Of a stretch of 19,408 nt of DNA, positions 1 to 10,000 are shown one piece after another (position 1 is the first letter of the stretch; every line of letters starts with the position of its first letter). Source of the stretch: Smittium mucronatum (Eukaryota > Kickxellomycota > Harpellomycetes > Harpellales > Legeriomycetaceae); assembly GCA_001953115.1 (NCBI GenBank), contig LSSL01005449.1, positions 1 to 19,408 of the forward strand, given 5' to 3'. The position numbers and the translations under genes are program-made. The notes under the pieces were generated by a model. The model saw only the letters and a list, made by a program, of their open reading frames with translations. It did not search any database and was not told the DNA's origin.

Positions 1-190
1 CCGCCAGTATATGCATTTCCGCATCGTCGACGTGAGCACCCTTAATGAGCTGGGCAAACGGTGGGCTCCGGTCACTACTCGCGCGTTTGGAAGGAAATTG
101 TCCAATCATCGGTCGCGCAGTGACGTTTTGGAGAGTATCGAGGAACTCAGGTTCTACCGCAGCACCCTCTTTTCTGACAAACTAATCTGA
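1..190 (+). CDS. REX2: Oligoribonuclease (REXO2/Orn family), C-terminal part
   Basis: This is the 3' end of a gene for a DEDDh-family 3'-5' exoribonuclease that degrades 2-5-nt RNA fragments to mononucleotides, usually in mitochondria and cytosol. Reading from base 2 gives 62 residues and a TGA stop at 188-190; the 5' part lies outside the window. The visible part matches the family's C-terminal third: MHFRIVDVSTLNELGKRW corresponds to the conserved HYR-DVST-KEL-RRW segment, NHRSRSD supplies the His-x4-Asp exonuclease III motif (catalytic His at 107-109, Asp at 122-124), and VLESIEELRFYR is the conserved closing helix. The protein ends shortly after this helix (STLFSDKLI), a tail length closer to bacterial Orn than to longer animal forms. 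It converges on ARPC1 with 184 bp between stop codons. The exon boundary cannot be placed because the window begins inside the sequence. The family call is firm; the symbol follows yeast usage. Confidence 0.93.
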   Translation, partial: RQYMHFRIVDVSTLNELGKRWAPVTTRAFGRKLSNHRSRSDVLESIEELRFYRSTLFSDKLI

Positions 191-374
191 TGCTCTATTC
201 ACTCCTCCCTTACAAGTCTATTCCTTTCTCCCGCCATTCTTTTTTTTTATTTTTATCACTATCATTCATCAAACTATATATAAAAAAAATCTTGCAATTA
301 GAAAAAGTAATTTCGCATTTTGCCTAAATAAAAACAAGTTAATAAACTAGAAACTATAGAATAAATACGTCCAA
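191..374. terminator. Shared 3' intergenic region with poly(A) signals for both convergent genes
   Basis: Short spacer between two convergent stop codons. On the plus strand, AATAAA occurs at 327-332, 341-346 and 360-365, any of which could serve the oligoribonuclease transcript. On the minus strand, the complement of TTTATT at 246-251 gives AATAAA about 125 nt past the ARPC1 stop. The transcripts therefore probably overlap tail to tail. The motif calls are direct; their use is inferred, because AATAAA is frequent in AT-rich DNA. Confidence 0.5.
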
Positions 375-1915
375 TTAGTTTGAGACAACCTCCCAGACTT
401 TGATTTTCCCATCAAAGCAGCTGGACGAGAATCGTGATACGCCTCCATCAACCACAAACCTAAGATCTGATATCGGGCTCTGGTCAACACTCGACGATGA
501 TGTCTCCTCATCGTTGTTAAATGAGGTTGATTTGCGCGTATCCATAGACTTGAACATATTAAACGCACTTGACCTCATCACTGGCGAGTCGTTGCCAGAT
601 GAACTGTCTCTAGAACTTGTTTTTGTCTTTTTAAAAGCGCTCTTTAGTTCCCTACAACCAAATATAATTACATTACTCTAGGAAAAAATATCCGTTCCAT
701 TATTTGAATCCAAAAATGTATAGACTACTTACCACCCATTTCCTGTCAGTTGGTAGAGTGAAGGGATACTGTCCTGTCCCGATACAATAATCTTATCCGA
801 CTCCATCCACAATATATGGTTGTACGGCAAATCTTTAGATAAAATAGATGTTGCAGAGCTCGACGCTGGATCAATAATAGTCAGCGTCGAATCATGAGCT
901 AATAAAAAATAAAAATAAATGTTCAAAGTGTTGTCTTTAAAAAAAAAAAAAAGAACAAGTCCATGCAGAAATATATAGGGTACTAACCGACAAAAGCCAA
1001 TTGATTCCCATCTGGAGAAAAGGAGACGTCATGGACCCATCCACTGAACTCGCTTTCGTATTCACCGCACATGGTTCCAAACGGAAGTCTTTCTCCCCAA
1101 ACCGAAGGTGCTGGCCTTTTCAAAAATAATTATATATTATGAAAATTATTCAATAAAAAAAAAAAAAAAGAGAGAGAGGCTTACTTTGAATCAACCCCCT
1201 TAATAAACCCAGAAAATACACGCGCCTTCATATCTGTACCGCCACAAGCAATCAAAACATCGTTTGGATGCCAAGATAAAGACAGTACCGTACTAGCTAT
1301 TGGCTTTTTCAAATGTTTACTGACCCACCAGTCATTATCCTCGCCGAAATAGCAAACTGCAATTGATCTTGACCCACTCGCTACTGCAAACTTCTCTTCG
1401 TTGTGGCTCCAGCGCACAAAAGTGGCTGCTCGTTCCAGCCTCAAATGAACTAGGGTCGGCTTCCAGCTCGCAGATTGGGCTTCAAAGTTCCAAACGTACG
1501 CGTTTTTGTCCTGCGAACATGATACGATGCGGTTGGTTCTTGGTGCCCAGTCGATGCTTGTGACTATCATGTCATGCTAATATACAGAAAAATTATTGTC
1601 GATCAGGACCTTGATTCTGAAATTTAATTTGCAATAAACTAGTTTATATAGTCTAATTGTAGAAACTTACCCCGCTCAAAACACTCTCAAGAGTATAATT
1701 CCCATTTTTTAATAGGTAAATGTGGATTTCATTATTGTTGGGACTTAGCGCCAATTCTATTAAATCAAGAGTAAAGATTAATTTCTTCCTGAAAGAACCA
1801 TCCACTAGATAAAAAGAGAAGAGACAGAGAGATATTAAAACTTACTAGTCCTGTCGCCATTGAACGAATGGGTGTTGACGCAGAACGGAAAATTGTATTC
1901 GTCGATAATGGCCAT
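375..1915 (-). CDS. ARPC1: Arp2/3 complex subunit 1 (ARPC1/p40), six exons, 372 aa
   Basis: WD40 beta-propeller subunit of the Arp2/3 complex, which nucleates branched actin filaments at cortical patches and endocytic sites. Exons read from the minus strand: 1915-1846, 1756-1671, 1576-1185, 1115-988, 898-733 and 651-375. They sum to 1119 nt with no frame break. The start [21 protein letters not shown] is followed by the family's [17 protein letters not shown]. Exon 3 carries [42 protein letters not shown], the diagnostic [13 protein letters not shown] and [18 protein letters not shown]. Exon 4 has the [13 protein letters not shown] and [12 protein letters not shown] segments, and exon 5 HDSTLTIID. 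Exon 6 holds the Ser-rich loop with the family's protruding helix ([11 protein letters not shown]) and the final blade ending [10 protein letters not shown]. Length is normal for the family (about 370-380). It is probably the only ARPC1 copy, but that cannot be checked here. Confidence 0.96.
652..1845 (-). other. Five spliceosomal introns of ARPC1
   Basis: Introns are 1845-1757 (89 nt), 1670-1577 (94), 1184-1116 (69), 987-899 (89) and 732-652 (81). Donors are GTAAGT in introns 1, 2 and 5, GTAAGC in intron 3 and GTTAGT in intron 4. Acceptors are TAG in four cases and AAG in intron 3. They fall after phases 1, 0, 2, 1 and 2 respectively. The assignments rest on consensus sites plus continuity of the ARPC1 protein across every junction. 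The T-rich interior of intron 3 and other homopolymer runs match the AT-rich non-coding style of the rest of the window. Confidence 0.9.
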
Positions 1916-2430
1916 TGTCTTTATAAAGATAACTACAAGGATTCCAATAAAAAAAAACGGGTCGAAAAACAAAATATAAAATTCAAATTCAAAAAATCAC
2001 ACATACACTTACATAAAACAGCTGCGAAACTTTATATCCCAGACTCTGTTTTTCATAAATTACATCAATTGGGATTTATCTTCCCTTATTTTCATGCTTG
2101 CCAATAACATTATCTAATATCGGCAACTATACCAAATATCGACCTGCCCTCTACTAGTAGCCTCCCATTGGATTCTTGTCTGGTATACCATTGTCTGATT
2201 GGATCATTATACCATATTCCCACAAATATCCTCCCAAAAAATTCAATTGGTTGTGAAATACTATTCCCACTATCTATTGGTGAAACAACGACAATACAAT
2301 AAAAACAGCATCGTCCCTCTGCCCCTCTACTCCCCTACTCTCCCTATCCAACCAATACCCAAACAACCTATTTTTGAAATGGAAAAAAAACAAGCTAAAT
2401 CCAGGCATCTTCCACCAATAGAACGACAAG
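1916..2430 (-). promoter_or_regulatory. ARPC1 upstream region: TATA-like box, palindromes and a CCAAT cluster
   Basis: Reading toward ARPC1 on the minus strand, TATAAAG lies at 2036-2030, about 115 nt before the ATG, a plausible core promoter. A perfect 12-bp palindrome TCTTTATAAAGA (1918-1929) sits 2 nt from the start codon. Eight CCAAT pentamers occur within about 350 bp: on the minus strand at 2068-2072, 2167-2171, 2198-2202, 2246-2250 and 2276-2280, and on the plus strand at 2101-2105, 2352-2356 and 2415-2419. A perfect palindrome TGGTATACCA lies at 2181-2190. CCAAT boxes are the known site of the HAP/NF-Y complex. That this region controls ARPC1 is inferred from position; no other gene is adjacent. 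Confidence 0.5.
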
Positions 2431-2499
2431 TGCCAAATTACTATCCTTTCCCCCAAAATCACGATCGCAAAATTAACCCTTAAAAAGCGGAATTCCATC

Positions 2500-5400
2500 A
2501 TATCCCAAACCTGCTTTGATTTAAAAAACTACAATACCTACTCTGTAAGAAACCTTCGCTTCCCTTTCTTTCTAATTTATTTTTCAAATATTAGAAAGAA
2601 AGAAATAGTGGGATTCGCTTACTGGTTTCGTTTGAAAGTCCATCTGATTATCATCATCCTTGAAAAATAGAATCACTAATCTCTTCATAGATTGATTGAT
2701 TTTTAAAAACAAAATCCATTAAATAATCTTTTATTCTTCTTTGCCATATTTATCCGTAAGATTATAAATGTCGACCATCTCGGGACTTTTTTTTTACAAA
2801 ACTAAACCCTTTTAATGTATAAGTTGATCTAAAATTTTTGCAAGCCTTAACACACATATATATTATCTATCCTTAAATGTATTTTTAAAAGTTCCAGCCA
2901 TCACGATTACACTTTTAAAAAAACTATCAATATTACTTCCCCCCCCTCCCATACCTCTCCCAACTCTTTTTTTTTCTTTTCGAAATAATCAAAATCTTTT
3001 ATTGAGTAACCTTCAAGATTTAGAATAAATTATAACTCATTTCCTTCAACTAAAGCATTGGGTTTGGCACAAATTGCATTATATATGCTTCTCTTTTAAA
3101 TTAAATTCATAATTTTGTAATTTCTGTAAAAAAAAAAATTCACTGATGAACTATATTATTACCTTTTTTATATATAAAACATTGCAGATAATATCCATTA
3201 TCACCTATTTTATTTTATAAAGTTTTTCCAGTTAATAACTCATCTTCATCGTTTCGCGTTAAAGATTCGATATTCTTTACTTTACATATTTTTTAAATGC
3301 ATTTATACACAATTATCATGGAATAATTATACTTTTTCATTTATATTCTCCAATTGAAAAAATAAATAAAATCAAAATTAGTTTTCCCAGTTTAAAAGCT
3401 CTCTAATTTTTACTACTCTTTTAATAACCATTTTTTACGAATTAATTAATTATACCAATATTCCTTACCTTTTCCTCTACCTATTTATCTTTTAAACCGT
3501 CTTCCCGACCCAATACTCATAAATATTTACCCTTATGTTAACTATTTCATATAAATCTCAAAATGCTTTAATCTCCGTTATTAAATCTTTTCCAAATTTT
3601 ATATCTCATCAAAAAAAAAAAAAAAGTTTAATAATAAACCTTCAAAGTTCCGAAAAATACCAGCTCTATTTTTCTTTTTCAATCATTCAAAATAGTTTCT
3701 CGAAAAAAAAAAAAATCAAGATATAGAAATCAGAAAATATGTTTTAAAAATAGTGCCACCCGAAACGGGCAAGTTTATGAATACATCTACCCAAATTTTA
3801 TACTTTTCAAGTCTTAATTACTCGCTTTATATCTGAAAGATTCTTTTTTAAATAGCGTAAACTTCCATATTAAAAGTTTACCACTTTCGCAAATCTTAAA
3901 CATCTTTTTACGATAAATTGAAATTTATTGTTTAATATAAATACGCATACGTAAAACAAATTTCTGGTTATAAAATGTGAAATTTTAATTAGAGATGTTG
4001 TGTTTTCCCATTTTTATCTTTTCTGCAATATCGAAATTTAGTATAAAAAATATTTTTTATATTAAATACAAAATACGTTCTTGAAAATAATCCCTCATAA
4101 AAATAAAACATGATAAAACAACTTGATAGGAAAAAAAATCACTTTTTAAGGTTAAAAAAAGAAATGTTTTATAAAATAAAAAACTTTAAATTTTATTGAC
4201 TAATTTCATTTCGAAATAAATGTAGCTGATTATAAAAACTATATCAGCCCTTGATTTTCTTTTTTTCTTTTAGTTTAAAACATAAAATTTATAATCTTGT
4301 ATATAAAACAATAAAATCAATTGAATTGATTTAAAGGACCATGTATTGGATCTAAAAATATCCAAAAAAAAAAAAAAAAAAAACTGGTATTTAATCATTT
4401 ATAGCTCTAAAAAATGTCTCTCTGAAAAATTAAAATCGACTTACTATTATTATTTTTTGGTTTTTCATTAAAAGACAGGGTTTATTTACATTTAAAATAA
4501 AAAAAACACACTTTCCCAATATTGGTCTGATTTAAGCAGTCAAAATAAAATAAAAAATATTTTAATACTTCCCAAAACTTATTCCAGCTGGTAATAAAAA
4601 AATTACATTAAACTATAAAACATAAAAATTTATAATCAATGGAATATATTGGGATGGAAAAAGTTAAAATTTATAGAATAAATAATCAGTGGTAAAATTT
4701 GATTAGTCTTAAATATTTGAGAAAATTAGCAAAATTTAGTTCAGTAACTAACTAGATTTCAGTAAAAATTAATTTAGGCTTTTAATTTGCTACTTATTTT
4801 CGTACCCATGCATCATATACCCCAAAAAATTGATTTTTGTAGCCTCTTTGGGTAGTTTTTATTTATCCCTGAATTATTTAAACATAAATTCTATGACCTT
4901 TTTAATTTAAGCGTCTTTAAATATAATTAAATTTTTAATTGGTGTATATGTCTTGGAATATACCTAATCATGCTAAAAAACAATTCATTTTTTTAAAAAA
5001 TATATGAATTGTTATCAAAAAAAAATTAATTGGTGCTAATAAGAAATGTTTTAAAATTAATATAATTATAATTATTCAATGAAATAACAATATGAAATAA
5101 AAAATGCGGATTTATAATTTAATATTTAACATAAATGGAATATTTTCAAAATCCGAATTTGATCTTATACTTGTAATATGTTTTTTTTTAAATTTTATTT
5201 TAAAAAAATTGAATTAGAATTCTGTAAAATAAAATTTATATGGCTATTTGAGCGATAGCTAATTTGAGAGATGTGTTTAGTCTTATTTTACTACCTCTAA
5301 ATATGACATATTATTATCGAATACATCAGAATATTATAATATAACTAAAATTTGAATTAAAAATTATTACCTTAATTCAATTTAATAAAGTGCTTTGTAA

Positions 5401-6785
5401 CCCAAAAGATAAAAAAAAATTAAAATAATTGGTGATAAACAACAGTTGATAAAAAATTATGTTAATCCCAAGAATTTTGCACAGAATTTTTCTTAATAGG
5501 CACTGGTAGGACTTTTTAACAAGATATATACTTTTTATTTAGTGTAGAAAGCCCAAAAAGTGAAAATAAGCCAGTTATTAATTGCAAAATAATGAACTAA
5601 TAGGTATATTCTGAAGGAAAAAAATACCTTTTTTACGTTTATATAGGGTAAAAATGTTATATTAGCTAAATAAAAATGATAAAATGGTACTTTTAATCAG
5701 AGATTTAAAGTTTTTATTACAATATAGGTCCAATTCTAGCACTATATATGGTAATTAAAACTTAAATAAAAAAATTAAATTGCCCTTTGATATTAAATAA
5801 ATTTTTAGGAAACTAAAAAAGAAAAAATCATACCAACTTTGAAGATTAAAAAGATAATCGAGAACAAATTTCACTAATTGTGAAAAAATTTGCCACAAAA
5901 AAAACTTTACACATATGAAAGCTTAAGTTTTTATCTGAATGATTCAAAATTATTAATTTTATACTGAATACACAATTTTATAGATAGTTTAAAATGGAAA
6001 ATTCTTTTTTATTTAAAAATTTAATTTAATATCATTTCAAAAAATCAATTATTCAACACATTAATATCATTATCGAAAGGAAATTTTAATTTTTTTAAAT
6101 TTAAAACTACATAAAAATGTATTGTATTTCGGATTCACAGAAATTAAATCAACAGAGCTTTAAAGCAATTTAATATATTTTACATTAATATTATTGGGAG
6201 AAATTTTAATATATTTTTTATAATACCTGAAGCGTAACTAAAAATATTTGATATCGGTGATTAAAGAGTTTCGAATTAATAAAAGTAACCCCCCCCCCCC
6301 GATTAAAAATTATAATAATAATCAAAAAAATGTATTTTTTACCCACCAATAATCATTTAATTCATAGTATCAACAACTTTTTTTAATAATTTTTATTATA
6401 AATGCATGAATTAAAGATATAATTTTTTATAATTTTGATTTTTAATAGCCATATAGTTTCATAAAACATAATATTTGTATATTTGTGGTAAATTTTAAGA
6501 TTAGCACTTTCTTTATTTTCAATTAATGATTTTGATAATATAAAAATAAATTAAAGATAGGTCAAAGGTAGATGCGTTTTAAAGGAAAGAAAAAATATAT
6601 ATTAACTACTTTTTAAGTTATAAGTTTTGAATAAGAATCAGTATTTTAAATTTTTAAGCTCAAATATATATGAGTTTTAAGTTTCAATTAATTTTTACTC
6701 TGAGATAGTTTGGGCTTATTTATTTGTCAACCTTCGAAACTCATTCAAATAATTAAAGTTTGTATTTTATTTATTTATAAGAAAA
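2500..6785. other. AT-rich gene-free region, left arm
   Basis: No conserved coding sequence, tRNA or recognisable element was found here on either strand. It is dominated by A and T homopolymers; the longest A run is about 20 nt at 4364-4383. The first part (to about 3950) has many more C than G on the plus strand, and from about 4650 to 6600 G exceeds C. Isolated oddities are a C-rich stretch at 2939-2960, a C12 tract at 6289-6300 and a small GC hairpin CCCG-AAA-CGGG at 3759-3769. Open frames here are short and of random AT-driven composition (Ile, Asn, Lys, Phe, Tyr). Confidence 0.7.
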
Positions 6786-7000
6786 TTTTCGGGCGGAGCC
6801 AAGAAAGCTGACTTGTATTTCCTTTATATATAAATTTGACAGATTTTGAATAGCTTTTTTTTTTTTTCGATTCTCATTACTATTATTTTCTTGCTATTTT
6901 TCAAAGTCTCTTCGTTCAATTTCCTTCTATTATCAGACTTTAGTAATAAATTTTGTTGAATTAACTTTGTTCTTCTTTGTAATTTATTTTTAATTTGGTT
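6786..7000 (+). promoter_or_regulatory. Promoter-like patch with no gene downstream
   Basis: A short GC-rich run GGGCGGAGCC (6791-6800) is followed by the 12-bp TATA-like palindrome TTTATATATAAA (6823-6834), a T13 tract (6855-6867) and a pyrimidine-rich stretch to about 6945. This order (GC element, TATA, pyrimidine tract) resembles compact fungal promoters. No credible reading frame follows on the plus strand. It may be a relic promoter, a start site for non-coding RNA, or chance in AT-rich DNA. Support is weak, because TATA-like motifs are expected often at this base composition. Confidence 0.25.
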
Positions 7001-10000
7001 TATCCAATAGAATTTGGTTATCTTTTAACTCAAAATACAAAATTAATTCAAATTTTAAATCAATCTGGGGGAAAAAAATTGAGTTTTTTGTTTTGTTTTT
7101 TTATTTTATTTTTTCAATCTTTTTCTTTACCTTTATTTCTTTTATTTGTATTCTATTTCTTCTCCGTTTAAAATTTTTTTTGACATTACTATGAAAAATA
7201 ATTCTTTGTGCTCTGTTGTATATTTTAACCTGTGAAATATTCCAAAATGCTATACGTTATAACAATTTAAAGAAAAAAGCATATTCAAATATAGTCTCCC
7301 AATATCTAAAGTTATCGAAATTTCGAAATTATATATTTTTTTTACGTCATTTTTATTTTGAGATAAAGAAAATTTACAATTATTATGAAAAAAATTCTGG
7401 AATTTCTAAAAAAAAAAAAAATTTTATTAATAATTCTATTTATTGAATTTTTTATTTTTACATTTTAATATAACCAAAAAAATCAATTTTATCTTTCAAA
7501 AAAAAAAAAAAAGTTAGAATTAAGAGTATTGTTTTCATAATCACATTTTTTTCTAACGAAAAATTTTAAATATAATTTAAAAATTCATGACTTTTTCCCT
7601 CATATTTACAAATTCAGTATTTATTTATTAATTTTTTGGAATAAAGATACGTTTTATTTAATTAAAATTATCAATAATTTTGTTTCTTCCTCTTTAATTT
7701 TGTAATATTAAACTTTTTTTATTATAAAAATTCATTTTTAAAGCTCAAATTTTAATAAATAGAGTAATTTTTTTAGAAAAAAATTACCAAAAGCACCTAA
7801 AAAAATAATTTTATTCGGAAACTGTGTTCTAAGCAGTTTCATTTTATAGTGTTTTAATGTGAAAAATTAAAATACTTATTTTTTGAGTATATATTATTCA
7901 TCTGCTTTATTGAGAAATTTTAGGTTTTTTTTGAAGCATTAAATCATTTAAAAATATTCCAACCCGATTTATTATCTTGTTAAATATATTTCAAAATTTA
8001 TTAGTCAATTTTTATTTTCAATTAAATTTTTTTTTAAAAAAAACCTATAAAAATTAATAAAAAAATTCGTTTTCAACAAATAATAGCGTTAAAATAAGAA
8101 TTATATAATGCTTTTTTGAAAAAAAAGTCAGAAAAAAATTATAACCTGGAAATTTCCTTGAATTTTGGAAAATAAGCACCAAAAATATTTTTTATCTGTA
8201 TTTTCTGACCATGAATTCCGATAAAATTCACCAAAAAATTATTTATGGGATTTATTAGTATTTTTTTTTGGGTTTATTCATCCTTTTTCTGCTCCAATAA
8301 ATAAAATTATATGATTTGTTATACTTTGAGAACCAGGAACATTGTGAAGCCAATTTTTTTTATTTATCATTTTCTGTTTGATTTTTAAATATAATTATCC
8401 AATAATTTGAAATTATATCTAGCCTAGTATCTTGAATAACAGGATATAAATGGTGAAAATTTAACCACTAATCATGAAAGGGTAAAATTAAGATCTATAC
8501 ATTTAAAAAATCTTTGGTAAAAGATGAAAGAATCACTTCTAGAAAAAATATTGGCAATTTATTATATCTTAAGATAATTTTTAGTCGAAAGTAAAAAAAA
8601 GTCCAATTTTTTTATTCCAAGAAAAATTTTAGGACAAAAATGACTGGCAAAAAATAGATTCTATAAATATTTTCCTGGATTTGCGGATATTTCCAGATTT
8701 TTTCTGCCGATTAATGCCAACCAAATAAGAATATTTCGTTTTAAAATAATACTTATAATTAATTTAAAAATATTTTCATCCTAATTATCTCAAAAATATA
8801 CAGCTTTTTATATTAGAATATATTAAAAATTCAACATAATAGACCCTTTTTATAAAATAAAATAAAAATCATTAATATTTCGGATTTTTCGATTTCGGAC
8901 TTTGATACTATTATGCCGAATTTATTTTTTTAAAACCTTTTTTTAAATATTTAAATGCAATTAATGAGCTATAAACTTTTAAGCTGACTAACTTTATATC
9001 TTCTAAATTTTTTTTTTGATAAATAGACGTTTTTTTCCCTATGATTATAATATTCGAATAATACAGGTTTTTAAAATGATAATGTTGTATAAATATCTAA
9101 TTAAAAAATCATAATTTTAAGTTTTTTATTAGTTTGTTAATTTTTAAATTTAAAAAATATATATATATTTAAGTATTTTATGAGCAAAAATTATTTTAGA
9201 AATTAAAATTTTTTCTAATGAAAATTTAAAAAATCTTAATTCTAAATTTTTGTGATTTTTTAAAAAAGCGGATATACAGTTTAATATTTTGAAAACTTCA
9301 GTCAGATATGTTTTAATTATAGCTCTTTCAGACTTGGTTAAATATACGATAAATTAAACTAAAATCTGTTAATATTATCATAAAAAAACTCCCCAAAAAA
9401 TTGATTTAATGATTTTATATTATTTGGGATAAGAATTTTAAGTTATTTTTTAAACACGAAATATCAAAACAGTATCTATTTTTTTAGGAAAACGAAAAAA
9501 CTTGCATATATTTTAACAATTTTTGTATTTTATATTTAAGTATTTTCTTATTAATTAATAAATTCAAATTTTAATAAAATATCACGATAATATATTTATT
9601 AAAGAAACAATTTTTTTAGATATTTTCTTTCCTTAATAAATTATTTAAAAAATTAATTTTCTGTAATCATGTCTCACACTTTCGATTGAATTAGATGTTC
9701 GATCTCATAGGAGATTGAGCTAAGTTTAAACAAGTTCAATATCTTTTTTTAATGCATAGTCACAGAATATTTTTATAAAAAATAAAGATCATGTGCTATA
9801 AATATGTGTTAGCAATGAGTATTAAACCGTACTCGAAAAATTCAAAAATGAGAATTAATTCATTTTAGAATATAAAAATGAAACACACAAATTTTTTTAT
9901 ATTGAACCTTATTTATTAATTTATTTTTAAAACTTATATATAATTTTTTATATTTGAAAAAATTTCAAAAATAAATTTAACGATACTTTGAAAAATAAAT

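Noticed and set aside
1868..2107. 79-codon plus-strand frame over ARPC1 exon 1
   Set aside because: It is antisense to a well-supported exon and its continuation is Lys-rich non-coding translation.
2199..2483. 94-codon plus-strand frame
   Set aside because: It lies in the CCAAT-rich ARPC1 upstream region; its Pro/Gln/Tyr-rich product simply mirrors the C-rich skew, and no domain is visible.
7216..7446. Short frame in the desert (also 3535-3726 and 14496-14705)
   Set aside because: Products are dominated by Lys, Asn, Ile, Phe and homopolymer-coded runs, typical of non-coding AT-rich DNA.
4820..9407. 17-bp identical sequence at 4820-4836 and 9391-9407
   Set aside because: At this base composition a few identical 17-mers are expected by chance in 15 kb, and the flanks do not align.
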